Translations under genes and position numbers: made by a program
Notes under the pieces: model-generated
The model's input: the letters and a program-made list of their open reading frames with translations, nothing else
Databases searched by the model: none
What the model was told of the DNA's origin: nothing
DNA from: SIG603 sp964370775
GTDB lineage: Bacteria > Bacillota > Clostridia > Oscillospirales > Acutalibacteraceae
Direction of reading: 5' to 3'
Length of the DNA: 41,611 nt
Assembly: GCA_964370775.1 (NCBI GenBank)
Contig: CAYJKT010000026.1
Coordinates: forward strand, 1-41,611
Shown here: one piece after another, positions 32,675 through 41,039 of the stretch
Layout of the letters: the number at the start of each line of letters is the position of its first letter
How positions within the stretch are numbered: the stretch's first letter is position 1

Positions 32675-33871
32675 TCAAGGTGTATTTAATGTACCGTCTG
32701 TTATTCTTGTTTGTGTCCACTCTGTTACTCTTGTAATTGCTGGGTATTTTTCAGCTAGCTCCTCGTTAATATCTATACCCAAACCAGGTTTATCGTTAAC
32801 ATAAGCGTAACCGTCTTTAAGCACTGGGCAACCTGGGAACATCTCCTCTGTTAAGCTTGTAAATCCTGTCCATTCTTGAATACCAAAGTTTTTAGCTACT
32901 ATAGATAGTTGAACATTAGCAATATGACCTACTGGAGATACGTCCCCTGGTCCGTGCCATGCAGTTCTGATACCAAAATGCTCGCCAAAAATTGCTAGTT
33001 TTCTAGCTGGAGTAATACCACCAATTTGGCTTATATGAATTCTAATAAAGTCTAGTAATCTGTTGCAAATTAAGTAATCCCACTCTTTTGGATTGTTGTA
33101 AAGTTCGCCAATTGCAATTGGTGTAGCACATTGGTTACGCAACATTTTCAACCACTCGCTTTGCTCTGGTGAGAATATATCTTCTAAGAAAAACAGGTCG
33201 TATTTCTCTAATTTTTTAGCTAAGTTAATTGAGTCTATCGGTGCTAGTCTCTCGTGAACATCATGTAAGAAATGAGTATCATAACCAAAACGATTTCTCA
33301 TATACTCAAAAAGTTCTACTGTTTTTGCCATGTATTTATCAGGTGCATAGTATATGCCATTTTTAGCACCGTCAGGCTTATTAAAATCAGAAGCCTTGCT
33401 ACCATAACCACCCCATTGCACACGAACATGACTAAGTTTATTGTCAATATAACTTTGAACTTTATCACCGATTTCATCAAGAGTAGCTCCGTCTGCGTGC
33501 ATATAAACAGCAGCACCCTCACGGCTTTTGCCACCAAGTAAATCGTAAACAGGCATGTTAGCCATTTTACCTTTAATATCCCACAAAGCCATGTCTACAC
33601 CAGAAATAGCGTTGTTGATAACAGGGCCATTACGCCAGTATGAGTTATTGTTCATAAGTTGCCAAATATCCTCAATATCAGCCACGTTTCTTCCTTTAAG
33701 AAGTGGGTCGAAATAGTCTTCTACTATGCTTTTTACAGCAAGTTCTCTATATGCAAATGTTGCACAGCCTAGTCCGTATAACCCTGGTTCGCTAGTCTCC
33801 ACCTTTACCACTATTAAGTTTATGTTCTCCGGTGCAGTTAATATTGCTTTTACTTTTGTAATTGTTACCAT
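32675..33871 (-). CDS. Mannonate/aldonate dehydratase-like enzyme (enolase superfamily, ManD/RspA type)
   Basis: A 398-residue enzyme of the ManD subgroup. The N-terminal capping domain has the SYWRNGPVINNAISGVDMALWDIKGKMANM stretch (split: residues about 77-106), and LLGGKSREGAAVY follows. Metal ligands are likely D204 (HDVHE), E230 (FFLED) and E256 (IGELY); H206 (in HDVHE) and H306 (WHGPGD) are the likely acid/bases, with Y156 in VQWGGYG. ManD family members dehydrate D-mannonate or D-gluconate to 2-keto-3-deoxy sugars; weak members have unknown substrates. The C-terminus (DGTLNTP) lacks the Trp found in several active ManD enzymes. It is first in the operon. Confidence 0.9.
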   Translation of the reverse strand: MVTITKVKAILTAPENINLIVVKVETSEPGLYGLGCATFAYRELAVKSIVEDYFDPLLKGRNVADIEDIWQLMNNNSYWRNGPVINNAISGVDMALWDIKGKMANMPVYDLLGGKSREGAAVYMHADGATLDEIGDKVQSYIDNKLSHVRVQWGGYGSKASDFNKPDGAKNGIYYAPDKYMAKTVELFEYMRNRFGYDTHFLHDVHERLAPIDSINLAKKLEKYDLFFLEDIFSPEQSEWLKMLRNQCATPIAIGELYNNPKEWDYLICNRLLDFIRIHISQIGGITPARKLAIFGEHFGIRTAWHGPGDVSPVGHIANVQLSIVAKNFGIQEWTGFTSLTEEMFPGCPVLKDGYAYVNDKPGLGIDINEELAEKYPAITRVTEWTQTRITDGTLNTP

Positions 33872-33921
33872 ATATTTCTCCTTTAACGATTTAGTTCACA
33901 ATTTGATTATTGTTTTTGATA

Positions 33922-33949
33922 ATTATATCATACACAAACTAGATTGCAA
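33922..33949 (-). promoter_or_regulatory. Promoter of the sugar-acid operon
   Basis: On the minus strand TTGCAA (33944-33949), 16 bases, TATAAT (33922-33927) with TG one base upstream of the -10. AAAGGAG lies shortly before the dehydratase start. Confidence 0.7.
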
Positions 33950-34023
33950 TAGCATACAAAAATTTTGTAGCTAACTATACTTTATCCCAAAAAAAGTTGT
34001 GTAAAAAGTCAAGAAATATTTAC

Positions 34024-34052
34024 ATGACAAAATAAATACAACGTGGTATAAT
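34024..34052 (+). promoter_or_regulatory. Promoter of the DUF2971-channel operon
   Basis: ATGACA (34024-34029), 17 bases, TATAAT (34047-34052) with TGG before the -10 (extended). GGGAGG (34068-34073) is the ribosome site for the GTG at 34081. This and the promoter at 33922-33949 diverge from the same 206-base gap. Confidence 0.75.
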
Positions 34053-34080
34053 TTAGATAGAAAAAAAGGGAGGAATTGTG

Positions 34081-35025
34081 GTGAAAGAAGATTTATTATT
34101 TCATTATTGTAGTTTAGATACATTTTTAGCTATAGTACAATATAAGACTTTGCGATTAGCTAATGTATCAAAGTCAAATGATTATCAAGAACTGATATAT
34201 GTATTATCTGAATGCGAAGAAACAATTTGTGATATTTTTAAAGATAAATACAAGAGATATGATGAAAAGGAAAGATACAAATATCTCAATCAACTAAAGT
34301 TATCTTTGGAAAAAATCATACTAGAATTAACTCAAAGAACAATTATCTCACATGCGATGTGTTTCTCAAAAGATAGTGACAAACTAAGTCAATGGCGAGG
34401 TTACGCTAATGATGGTTGTGGAGTAGCTATAGGATTTAAGCGTGAAACTTTAGAAAAGTATTTATCTAGTAAAAAATACATAAAATTAAGTGAAGTAGAT
34501 TACATTGAAAATAGTGCAGAGGTTATAAGAAGAGAGGTTAATCAAATAATTGTTGATATAAATAAGAAACCTGATTATAGAACTCTATCGACTGAAGGTA
34601 TAATAGAAGTACTTTGTCAAGAGTTAGTGAAGCGACTTTTTCTAGATAAAGCTCTAATTTTTAAAAATCCTACTTTTAAAGAAGAAGCAGAAGTTCGACT
34701 TCATACAGTTATACCAGAAGAACAATTTGGATTATTAACCAGTCCACGAACAGATGAATTTATTACTAAATTAGAAAATGAAATAAGCCCTTTGACTGCT
34801 AAATATGACTTCTTTGTTAGAAACGATAAAATTGTTTCTTATTTTGATATTTGCTTTAAACATCAAGAAACAGAAGACGAAACAATAGTTAATCAGTTTA
34901 TTAAAAGTATAGTTATTGGACCTAAAGCAAATATTTCCATAGAAGAAATGAAGCATATTATGCTTGTAAATAAACTGGGTGGTTGTATTAATAATATTAC
35001 AAAGTCAAAATCTTCATACAGATAA
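34081..35025 (+). CDS. DUF2971 domain protein
   Basis: About 314 residues. Family markers: LLFHYCSLDTFLAIVQYKTL and LRLANVSKSNDYQE at the N-terminus, MCFSKDSDKLSQWRGYANDG (about 99-118) followed by CGVAIGFK, and EEAEVRLHTVIP near residue 202, a typical FKxExExR-like element. DUF2971 proteins are common in islands, some in anti-phage contexts, but have no established biochemistry. The GTG at 34081 is better spaced from the ribosome site than the one at 34078. It is followed after 15 bases by a channel gene with its own CGGAGG site, so the two form an operon. Confidence 0.88.
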   Translation: MKEDLLFHYCSLDTFLAIVQYKTLRLANVSKSNDYQELIYVLSECEETICDIFKDKYKRYDEKERYKYLNQLKLSLEKIILELTQRTIISHAMCFSKDSDKLSQWRGYANDGCGVAIGFKRETLEKYLSSKKYIKLSEVDYIENSAEVIRREVNQIIVDINKKPDYRTLSTEGIIEVLCQELVKRLFLDKALIFKNPTFKEEAEVRLHTVIPEEQFGLLTSPRTDEFITKLENEISPLTAKYDFFVRNDKIVSYFDICFKHQETEDETIVNQFIKSIVIGPKANISIEEMKHIMLVNKLGGCINNITKSKSSYR

Positions 35026-35040
35026 TCGGAGGTTTTCAAC

Positions 35041-36885
35041 ATGAAAAAACATAGTTTTAAGGATTTGCTGAGGTATAAGTTTGACAACCTGATGTCGAAA
35101 GGTACCGTAGCTTTGGTTGGAATGTTGTTTCTTGCAACAACATTGGTAGTAGTAATAGCTGGTATAGTGTTAGCACTTATTGATAGAAATCAGATTTCTG
35201 TGCGTGAAAATATCTGGTCTAGCATAATGCATATTATAGATGCTGGTACGATAACTGCTGCTGACACTGCAAACCCTGGGTTTATAATAATTATGTCGCT
35301 TGTTACACTGTGTGGTTTGTTTGTAACTAGTATTTTGATAGGTATTATAACCACTGGTTTTGAGGAAAAATTGAACACCTTAAAAAAAGGAAATTCAAAG
35401 GTTTTAGAAAGTAACCACACTGTTATTTTAGGGTTTGATAATAACATTTTTTCTTTAATATCAGAGACTATAATTGCAAACGAAAACCACAAAAATGCTT
35501 GTATAGTCGTGCTCGCTAACGAGGATAAAGAAGAAGTAGAGACTGCAATTGCAGATATGATACCAGATTTTAAAACAACAAGGATTATTTGTAGAACAGG
35601 AAATATTACAGATACAAATATGCTTGCGAGATGCTCGATAGAAACTGCAAGAAGCATAATTATTAACGAAGAAAAAGATTTTATCACAATAAAGTCTATT
35701 TTGGCTGTAAATAGTTATTTAGATAAATTCAAGGGTTCTCACAAAATTCCTCATGTAGTAGCTACTGTAACTGAGCCATCAAATTATGAAGCAGCAAAGA
35801 TAATCTCAGACGGTAACGCAGAGATTATTTTGGTAGAAGACGCAGTGTCTAGAATTATTGCGCAAACTTGCAGACAGCCTGGGCTTTCTAATGTTTTGAT
35901 AGAACTTTTTGATTATGACGGTTGCGAGCTATATTTTGAAAAATTTCCTAATCTAAAAAGCGATAAGTTTGGTAACATATTAAACTATTTTGAAGAAGCT
36001 GTTTTGTTTGGCTACAAAAGAGATGGAAAAGTATACTTGAACCCAACAGAAGACACGGTGATACATAGCACTGATGAGTTGTTATTGCTTGTTGAAGATG
36101 ATGGAATGGCTAAACTTGATGTGAAACAAATTGCTCCTTTCGAACAATATGAAGCTAAACATAACATAGAGCCGAAACCTGAAAACTTGTTGATTATTGG
36201 AACAAATGCAATGCTTAATCAAACAGTTTTAGAGCTTGACCAATACTTTGCAAAAGGTTCTAAAATAACTATAGCGAATTTTAATGAGATAGAAGAAATC
36301 ACTGACTGCCTACAAAATCTCAGCATTAAATATGAAGTTTGTGACGTTAATAACAGAGCAAATCTATTAGAACTCACAAGCAATAATATAAGCCATGTAA
36401 TTTTGTTTAGTGATGATGAAAGCGACAGCGAAACTTCGGACGCAGTTACACTTTTAAGGCTTATACACCTACGTGATATATCAAGAAAAGAGGGTCTAAG
36501 TTTTAGCATAACTAGCGAGATGAAAGATGTAGCTAACCAAAAACTTGCAAAAGTGGCAGAGGCTAACGACTTGGTTGTAGGCTCTAACATAATTAACCTA
36601 ATTCTCACACAAATCGCAGAGAACAGGTCTTTAGCTTATGTTTTCCAAGAACTTTTACGAGCAGAGGGCTCTGAGATTACGATAAGAGAGGCTTCTCATT
36701 ATGTGAAGTTAAACACAGAAATAGACTTCTATACAGTTACTAACATATTAAAAGGTCGTAACGAAGTAGCCGTTGGGTACAAAAAGCAAAACGGCAGAAA
36801 TTACGAGATTGTAACCAACCCTAAAAAATCAGAAAAAATCACCTTTACAGAGAACGATTATATTATATCTTTAGCAGTTGAGTAA
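35041..36885 (+). CDS. CASTOR/POLLUX-type channel protein with TrkA-N/RCK-like domains
   Basis: A 614-residue protein. Hydrophobic segments at about 20-47 and 79-104 flank a pore-like loop (IWSSIMHIIDAGTITAADTA, about 58-77). A cytoplasmic domain follows with SNHTVILGFDNNIFSLISET (Rossmann-type RCK/TrkA-N, from about 123) and a second RCK-like repeat from about 380 (ENLLIIGTNAMLNQTVLELD). The first half has the Castor_Poll_mid features: RCSIETARSIIINEE, HVVATVTEPSNYEAAKIISD. It is a predicted cation channel of the plasma membrane gated by cytosolic ligands. It shares an operon with DUF2971 and ends before a strong terminator. Confidence 0.9.
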   Translation: MKKHSFKDLLRYKFDNLMSKGTVALVGMLFLATTLVVVIAGIVLALIDRNQISVRENIWSSIMHIIDAGTITAADTANPGFIIIMSLVTLCGLFVTSILIGIITTGFEEKLNTLKKGNSKVLESNHTVILGFDNNIFSLISETIIANENHKNACIVVLANEDKEEVETAIADMIPDFKTTRIICRTGNITDTNMLARCSIETARSIIINEEKDFITIKSILAVNSYLDKFKGSHKIPHVVATVTEPSNYEAAKIISDGNAEIILVEDAVSRIIAQTCRQPGLSNVLIELFDYDGCELYFEKFPNLKSDKFGNILNYFEEAVLFGYKRDGKVYLNPTEDTVIHSTDELLLLVEDDGMAKLDVKQIAPFEQYEAKHNIEPKPENLLIIGTNAMLNQTVLELDQYFAKGSKITIANFNEIEEITDCLQNLSIKYEVCDVNNRANLLELTSNNISHVILFSDDESDSETSDAVTLLRLIHLRDISRKEGLSFSITSEMKDVANQKLAKVAEANDLVVGSNIINLILTQIAENRSLAYVFQELLRAEGSEITIREASHYVKLNTEIDFYTVTNILKGRNEVAVGYKKQNGRNYEIVTNPKKSEKITFTENDYIISLAVE

Positions 36886-36900
36886 TATATAAAACAATAT

Positions 36901-36933
36901 CTAAGGCTCTGAACTTTATGTTCAGAGCCTTAG
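36901..36933. terminator. Terminator after the channel gene
   Basis: A 14-bp perfect stem (36901-36914 with 36920-36933) with a 5-base loop, 16 bases after the stop; flanked by U-rich sequence on both strands, so it may work in both directions. Confidence 0.85.
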
Positions 36934-37015
36934 TATGTTTAGTAATCACTGTAATAAAAAAGTCGCACAAAATGGAATGTATAAGGAAACTTTTTCTATC
37001 GCAAAAAGCTTCCTC

Positions 37016-37035
37016 TTTGTCAACCTGTTGACAAA
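37016..37035. repeat. Palindrome inside the structured intergenic stretch
   Basis: TTTGTCAAC (37016-37024), two bases, GTTGACAAA (37027-37035): a perfect 9-bp inverted repeat. Confidence 0.8.
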
Positions 37036-37189
37036 TTCACCTTCAAAAAAGCTCCTCTAAGGAAAAAGATTGCGTTTTCTGCGGAAAACACCTCAGGGCT
37101 TTGCCCTAAGAACCCAAAATCTTTTGAAAAAGATTTATTAAAATTCTTATATTAAGTCAAAATAAATATATAACCTTTACTAACGTTTA

Positions 37190-38509
37190 TTATTTAATCA
37201 CTTTATAAGAGTGTATAGACATTGGATTTAGTATAATTTCTGTTTCTTCTCCGTCAACAAACAGTTTGCATTTCTGTTCTTTTTTAGAGAAGTTAGAAAC
37301 CATAAAGTTAATGCTTCCATCATCATTTTTAACAGCCACACCATGTTTTTCCATGCAAGAATACACAATTCTTTTTGAACCTTTTGTCAAACAATTTGAC
37401 GCTAAATCCATAACATAAAAATCAGGGTTATATGTAACCTCTTTGCTATCTTCATCAATAGCAATCATGCTGTTTTGTTTCCAACCCCAAGTACTTGTAG
37501 ACACGCTGTTTAAAATCATGTTCCAATATGTGTAAGAGTCACAACCAGCTGATAGATAGTTAACTATGTTGATATATAAAACAATCGCTTGATCCCAAGT
37601 ATTTTCACCACGGAAGCAGTTGCTTTCTGTGTGCATTAGTTTTAAGTTAGGATATTTTGCGTTAATATCATATATTTGTTGCATTGAAGAATATTGAAAG
37701 CCTAGACCGTCGATATAATCTTTAATATCTTCGTCAGCACTCAATAAATCAAGACCAGAAGAACCTGTTAGGCTTCTGAAAGTACCAGCAAAAATTTCTG
37801 TATCTATGTTATTTTTCTTAAAATATGGGTGCATAAAGTTTTTGATAAACTTGCACATTTGCTCAGGTTCCATGTCACAACCTGGGTAAACTGGTGTAGC
37901 GTCAGGCTCGTTTTGAATGTTAATTCTGCTTATTTTAAAACCTTTTTTTGCATACTCTTCTACTAATTTAGCAAAGTAAAGTGCGTAAGCTTCATAATAT
38001 TTATCTTCATCAATAATTCTGCCAGCTCCACACATTTGTTTGCTGTCTTTAAACCAAAACGGAGGCGCCCACGGTGATGCATGAATTTCCATATCTTCAC
38101 AATATTTTTTTGCAAGCTCCATGAAAGGTATCAAGTACTTTTCGTCACGCTCTAAAGAGAATTTCTCCATAGCAAAATCGTCTTCATTATCGTTCAAGCT
38201 ATATGCATCTAGCGCAAAATCATCTGCACCAACTGGAAGTCTAAAAAAGTTAAATCTATCCTTAAACAGTTTCTGAGAAATCTCGTCTATTTTATCATCG
38301 TTTAAGCTTTGTAAAGCTTTTCCACCTTGCTCGCTAAAAGCTCCACCAATACCTTTAATAGTTTGCATTTCAACTTTAGAGTTCAAATAGATATGCACAA
38401 TCTCTTTAGGTTGGCTAGGTTGGTCGCCTATATTTCCAAGCAGTTGAGATTTCTCAACATATCTTACCTCGTCGGTAACTTTAACTTCGTCTAGGTTTAT
38501 TATCTTCAT
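37190..38509 (-). CDS. Family 30 glycoside hydrolase (glucosylceramidase-like), cytoplasmic
   Basis: A 439-residue GH30 enzyme. Signature stretches: IKGIGGAFSEQGGKAL near 51-66, FFRLPVGADDFALDAYSL near 88-105, the acid/base E201 in NIQNEPDATP, and the nucleophile E295 in LMHTESNC; a C-terminal beta domain runs to residue 439. The absence of a signal peptide implies that it acts on imported oligosaccharides or glycosides. Its promoter has a LacI-type operator, so its expression should be sugar-controlled. Family members cleave beta-1,6-glucans, beta-xylosides or glucosylceramide; the substrate here cannot be fixed. GGAGCG precedes the ATG. Confidence 0.92.
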   Translation of the reverse strand: MKIINLDEVKVTDEVRYVEKSQLLGNIGDQPSQPKEIVHIYLNSKVEMQTIKGIGGAFSEQGGKALQSLNDDKIDEISQKLFKDRFNFFRLPVGADDFALDAYSLNDNEDDFAMEKFSLERDEKYLIPFMELAKKYCEDMEIHASPWAPPFWFKDSKQMCGAGRIIDEDKYYEAYALYFAKLVEEYAKKGFKISRINIQNEPDATPVYPGCDMEPEQMCKFIKNFMHPYFKKNNIDTEIFAGTFRSLTGSSGLDLLSADEDIKDYIDGLGFQYSSMQQIYDINAKYPNLKLMHTESNCFRGENTWDQAIVLYINIVNYLSAGCDSYTYWNMILNSVSTSTWGWKQNSMIAIDEDSKEVTYNPDFYVMDLASNCLTKGSKRIVYSCMEKHGVAVKNDDGSINFMVSNFSKKEQKCKLFVDGEETEIILNPMSIHSYKVIK

Positions 38510-38547
38510 AATATCGCTCCAATCATAAAATTTTTATATTGTTAAGT

Positions 38548-38557
38548 AAAACGTTTT
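38548..38557. promoter_or_regulatory. LacI/CcpA-type operator (AAAACGTTTT)
   Basis: The palindrome AAAACGTTTT with central CG lies just downstream of the -10 of the GH30 promoter, the position expected for a repressor. The central ACGT is typical of LacI-family operators, including cre-like sites. No LacI-family gene is in the window. Confidence 0.65.
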
Positions 38558-38567
38558 CTTTTATATG

Positions 38568-38596
38568 ATTGTACTATTAAACACTAATAAAGTCAA
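38568..38596 (-). promoter_or_regulatory. Promoter of the GH30 gene
   Basis: On the minus strand TTGACT (38591-38596), 17 bases, TACAAT (38568-38573). Confidence 0.75.
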
Positions 38597-38615
38597 TAAT
38601 TAAATAAAAATAAGC

Positions 38616-38649
38616 AGTATAAAATGCTCTAATTTCAACATTTTGTACT
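38616..38649 (-). terminator. Probable terminator of the glyQS-ridA-queH operon
   Basis: AGTATAAAATG (38616-38626) pairs with CATTTTGTACT (38639-38649) with one mismatch; on the minus strand it is followed by GCTTATTTTTATTT. It lies ten bases after the queH stop. Confidence 0.55.
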
Positions 38650-38658
38650 ACTTTAATT

Positions 38659-39255
38659 TTAATCTTTTTTGTCTCTATCTCTCATGCTGTAAACACAACC
38701 ACAAAAATTTTGTCGATAAAATCCTAGTTCGTTTGACAACACTGTTGATTTTTTATATCCGTCTTTCTTTTTAAAGTCAGATGTCAAATGCAAAACACCA
38801 AACTCGTTTTGTAGCCTCTCCCCTATCTCGTTAATCATTTTCGCATTTTTTAACGGGCTAATGCTTAGGCTTGTTGTAAAATAATCATAGTTCAACTCTT
38901 TTGCTAGCTCTGCTGTTTTTTGCATACGCATAGCAATGCAAACCTCGCAGCGTTTTCCACCCTCAGGTTCGTTTTCTAAGCCTTTTACAGCCTTGCAAAA
39001 CTGCTCGTTATCCCAATCAGTTTCCATATATTTAACATCAAAATGTTCAGCTAGTTTATTTACTTCTGCAAGCCTTAAATGGTATTCTTCTAACGGAAAA
39101 ATATTGGGGTTGTAGTAAAGCATACAAACATCAAAATGCTGTGCAAGGTACTCTACCACGTAGGTAGAGCACGGTGCACAACATGAATGAAGCAACAATT
39201 TTGGTTTATTTTTTAACGATTTAATTATCTTTTCTGTTTCTAGTTGATAGTTCAT
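38659..39255 (-). CDS. queH: Epoxyqueuosine reductase QueH
   Basis: A 198-residue enzyme of the QueH family (former DUF208), which reduces epoxyqueuosine to queuosine in tRNA in organisms without QueG. The conserved cysteines are present: HSCCAPC at 23-29 (C25, C26, C29), C103 and C106 in KRCEVC, and C185 and C187 in FCGC; they hold an iron-sulfur cluster and a mononuclear iron. The SLSISPLKN motif (about 129-137) is also typical. Its ATG overlaps the ridA stop by one base (TAATG). Confidence 0.93.
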   Translation of the reverse strand: MNYQLETEKIIKSLKNKPKLLLHSCCAPCSTYVVEYLAQHFDVCMLYYNPNIFPLEEYHLRLAEVNKLAEHFDVKYMETDWDNEQFCKAVKGLENEPEGGKRCEVCIAMRMQKTAELAKELNYDYFTTSLSISPLKNAKMINEIGERLQNEFGVLHLTSDFKKKDGYKKSTVLSNELGFYRQNFCGCVYSMRDRDKKD

Positions 39256-39626
39256 TATATAACTGCTAAAGCTTCTACTTCAACCAAAACATTTTTAGGT
39301 AAATTTTTAACTGCTACACAACTTCTTGCTGGTTTATGAGAGAAATATTGCTCATAAACTGCATTAAATGCTGCAAAATCAGCCATATCTGCTAAAAAGC
39401 AAGTAGTTTTAACAACATTGTTAAACTCTGCGCCACCCTCTTTTAAAACAGCTTCTAAGTTTTTCATTACTTGCTCTGTTTGTCCTGTGATATCAGTAGC
39501 TTCAACTTCGCCAGAAGCTGGGTTTACTGGTATTTGTCCACTTGTAAAAAGCATATTTCCACTTAAAATAGCTTGTGAGTATGGACCAATAGCCGCTGGT
39601 GCATTTTCTGTAAATATTTTTTTCAT
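39255..39626 (-). CDS. ridA: Enamine/imine deaminase RidA
   Basis: A 123-residue Rid-family protein with all features of the RidA group: GPYSQAI at 14-20, LFTSGQIPVNPASGE at 26-40, R101 (PARSCVAV) and E118 (VEVEA), which bind and activate the 2-aminoacrylate-like substrate. It removes reactive enamines made by PLP enzymes. It sits between glyQS and queH, 18 bases after the former, with AAGGAG before the ATG. The clustering with glyQS is probably a housekeeping operon. Confidence 0.95.
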   Translation of the reverse strand: MKKIFTENAPAAIGPYSQAILSGNMLFTSGQIPVNPASGEVEATDITGQTEQVMKNLEAVLKEGGAEFNNVVKTTCFLADMADFAAFNAVYEQYFSHKPARSCVAVKNLPKNVLVEVEALAVI

Positions 39627-39644
39627 TTTAGTTCTCCTTAAAAA

Positions 39645-41039
39645 TTAAAAGTCAACTCTTTTTTCTATATAATCGCAAAGTTCGCTGATTGGAATTCTAA
39701 CTTGTTCCATGCTGTCACGCTCTCTAACTGTAACACATTCGTCAGCTGGAGTCTCTGCATCGCCTACAGTTTGGAAGTCGATAGTCACACAGAAAGGTGT
39801 TCCGATTTCGTCTTGTCTACGGTATCTTTTACCAATAGAACCTGTAACGTCCATGTCTACCATGAACTTTTTGCTTAATATAGCATATATTTCCTCAGCT
39901 TTTGGGCTAAGTTTTTTCGATAATGGAAGAATAGCTGCTTTGTATGGTGCTAGGAATGGGTGGAAACGTAAAACTGTTCTAACATCGTTTTCGCCAACTT
40001 CTTCTTCGTCATAAGCATCACATAAAAATGCAAGTGCAACACGGTCTGCACCCAACGACGGCTCAACAACATAAGGGATATATCTTTTGTTTTCCTCTGG
40101 GTCAAAATATGTTAAATCTTTGCCTGAATGCTCTTGGTGTCTGCCTAGGTCATAATCTGTTCTGTCTGCAATACCCCATAGCTCACCCCAACCAAATGGG
40201 AACAAGTATTCAATGTCTGTAGTCGCTTTTGAGTAGAAAGACAACTCGTCTGCTCTGTGGTCACGCAAACGCATGTTTTCTTCTGTCATGTTAAGGTCAA
40301 GCAACCATTTTTTGCAGAAGTCTTTCCAGTAATAGAACCAGTCTAAATCTGTGTCTGGTTTGCAGAAAAATTCAAGCTCCATTTGCTCAAACTCTCTTGT
40401 TCTAAAAGTAAAGTTACCTGGAGTAATCTCATTTCTAAAACTTTTACCAATTTGAGCAACACCAAAAGGCACTTTTTTTCTTGTTGTTCTTTGAATACTT
40501 GGGAAGTTAACAAAAATACCTTGTGCTGTTTCTGGTCTCATATACAACTGGTTTTTTGCATCTTCTGTTACGCCTTGGAATGTTTTAAACATAAGGTTAA
40601 ACTGACGTATATCAGTAAAGTTTATTTTTCCACAATCAGGACAAACAATTTTGTTATCATCAATATAAGCTTTCATAGCTTCGTTAGTCATGCCGTCAGC
40701 ACTCTCTCCACTATGGTCTTCAATCAATTTATCTGCTCTGTGACGAGTTTTGCACTCTTTGCAGTCCATTAATGGGTCAGAGAAACCACCAACGTGACCA
40801 GTAGCAACCCATACTTCTGGGTTCATTAAAATCGCTGCATCTAAGCCAACATTGTGTGGGCTTTCTTGCACGAATTTTTTAAGCCATGCTTTTTTAACAT
40901 TGTTTTTGAACTCAACACCTAAAGGTCCGTAATCCCAAGAGTTTGAAAGTCCTCCGTATATTTCAGAACCAGAAAAAACAAATCCTCTGTTTTTACATAA
41001 GGCTACAATTTTTTCCATAGTTTTTTGATTAGCATTCAT
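39645..41039 (-). CDS. glyQS: Glycyl-tRNA synthetase, single-chain (alpha2) type
   Basis: A 464-residue class II synthetase. Motif 1 is near FSGSEIYGGLSNSWDYGPLG, motif 2 includes QIGKSFRNEITPGNFTFRTREF (about 195-217: FRNE ... R-E-F), and motif 3 has SLGADRVALAFL (GADR, about 328-340). Four cysteines (CKECKT near 93 and CPDCGK near 138) form the zinc site found in this type. The C-terminal anticodon-binding domain spans about 360-464 (APYKAAILPLSKKLS onward). A ribosome site with CGGAG precedes the ATG. It is the first gene of the operon with ridA and queH. Confidence 0.96.
   Translation of the reverse strand: MNANQKTMEKIVALCKNRGFVFSGSEIYGGLSNSWDYGPLGVEFKNNVKKAWLKKFVQESPHNVGLDAAILMNPEVWVATGHVGGFSDPLMDCKECKTRHRADKLIEDHSGESADGMTNEAMKAYIDDNKIVCPDCGKINFTDIRQFNLMFKTFQGVTEDAKNQLYMRPETAQGIFVNFPSIQRTTRKKVPFGVAQIGKSFRNEITPGNFTFRTREFEQMELEFFCKPDTDLDWFYYWKDFCKKWLLDLNMTEENMRLRDHRADELSFYSKATTDIEYLFPFGWGELWGIADRTDYDLGRHQEHSGKDLTYFDPEENKRYIPYVVEPSLGADRVALAFLCDAYDEEEVGENDVRTVLRFHPFLAPYKAAILPLSKKLSPKAEEIYAILSKKFMVDMDVTGSIGKRYRRQDEIGTPFCVTIDFQTVGDAETPADECVTVRERDSMEQVRIPISELCDYIEKRVDF

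Larger units (their letters stand above)
36886..37189. other. 304-base gap with terminator and a structured repeat-like stretch
   Basis: After the terminator at 36901-36933 the stretch 36960-37145 contains several hairpin units: GGAAACTTTTT with AAAAAGCTTCC (one mismatch), a near-perfect palindrome TTTGTCAAC-CT-GTTGACAAA at 37016-37035, AGGGCTTTGCCCT, and paired AATC/GAAAAAGATT units. Its composition differs from nearby intergenic DNA. I find no convincing ORF. Confidence 0.6.

Noticed and set aside
34000..34080. A shared bidirectional operator in the gap between the sugar-acid and DUF2971 operons
   Set aside because: I found the two divergent promoters but no palindrome good enough to be called an operator, only short AT-rich matches expected by chance.
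35190..35687. A 165-codon minus-strand frame inside the channel gene
   Set aside because: It lies fully within the long, well-supported channel ORF, lacks a ribosome site and looks like a hydrophobic shadow of it. The same applies to the 166-codon plus-strand frame at 19909-20409 inside the chemotaxis receptor.
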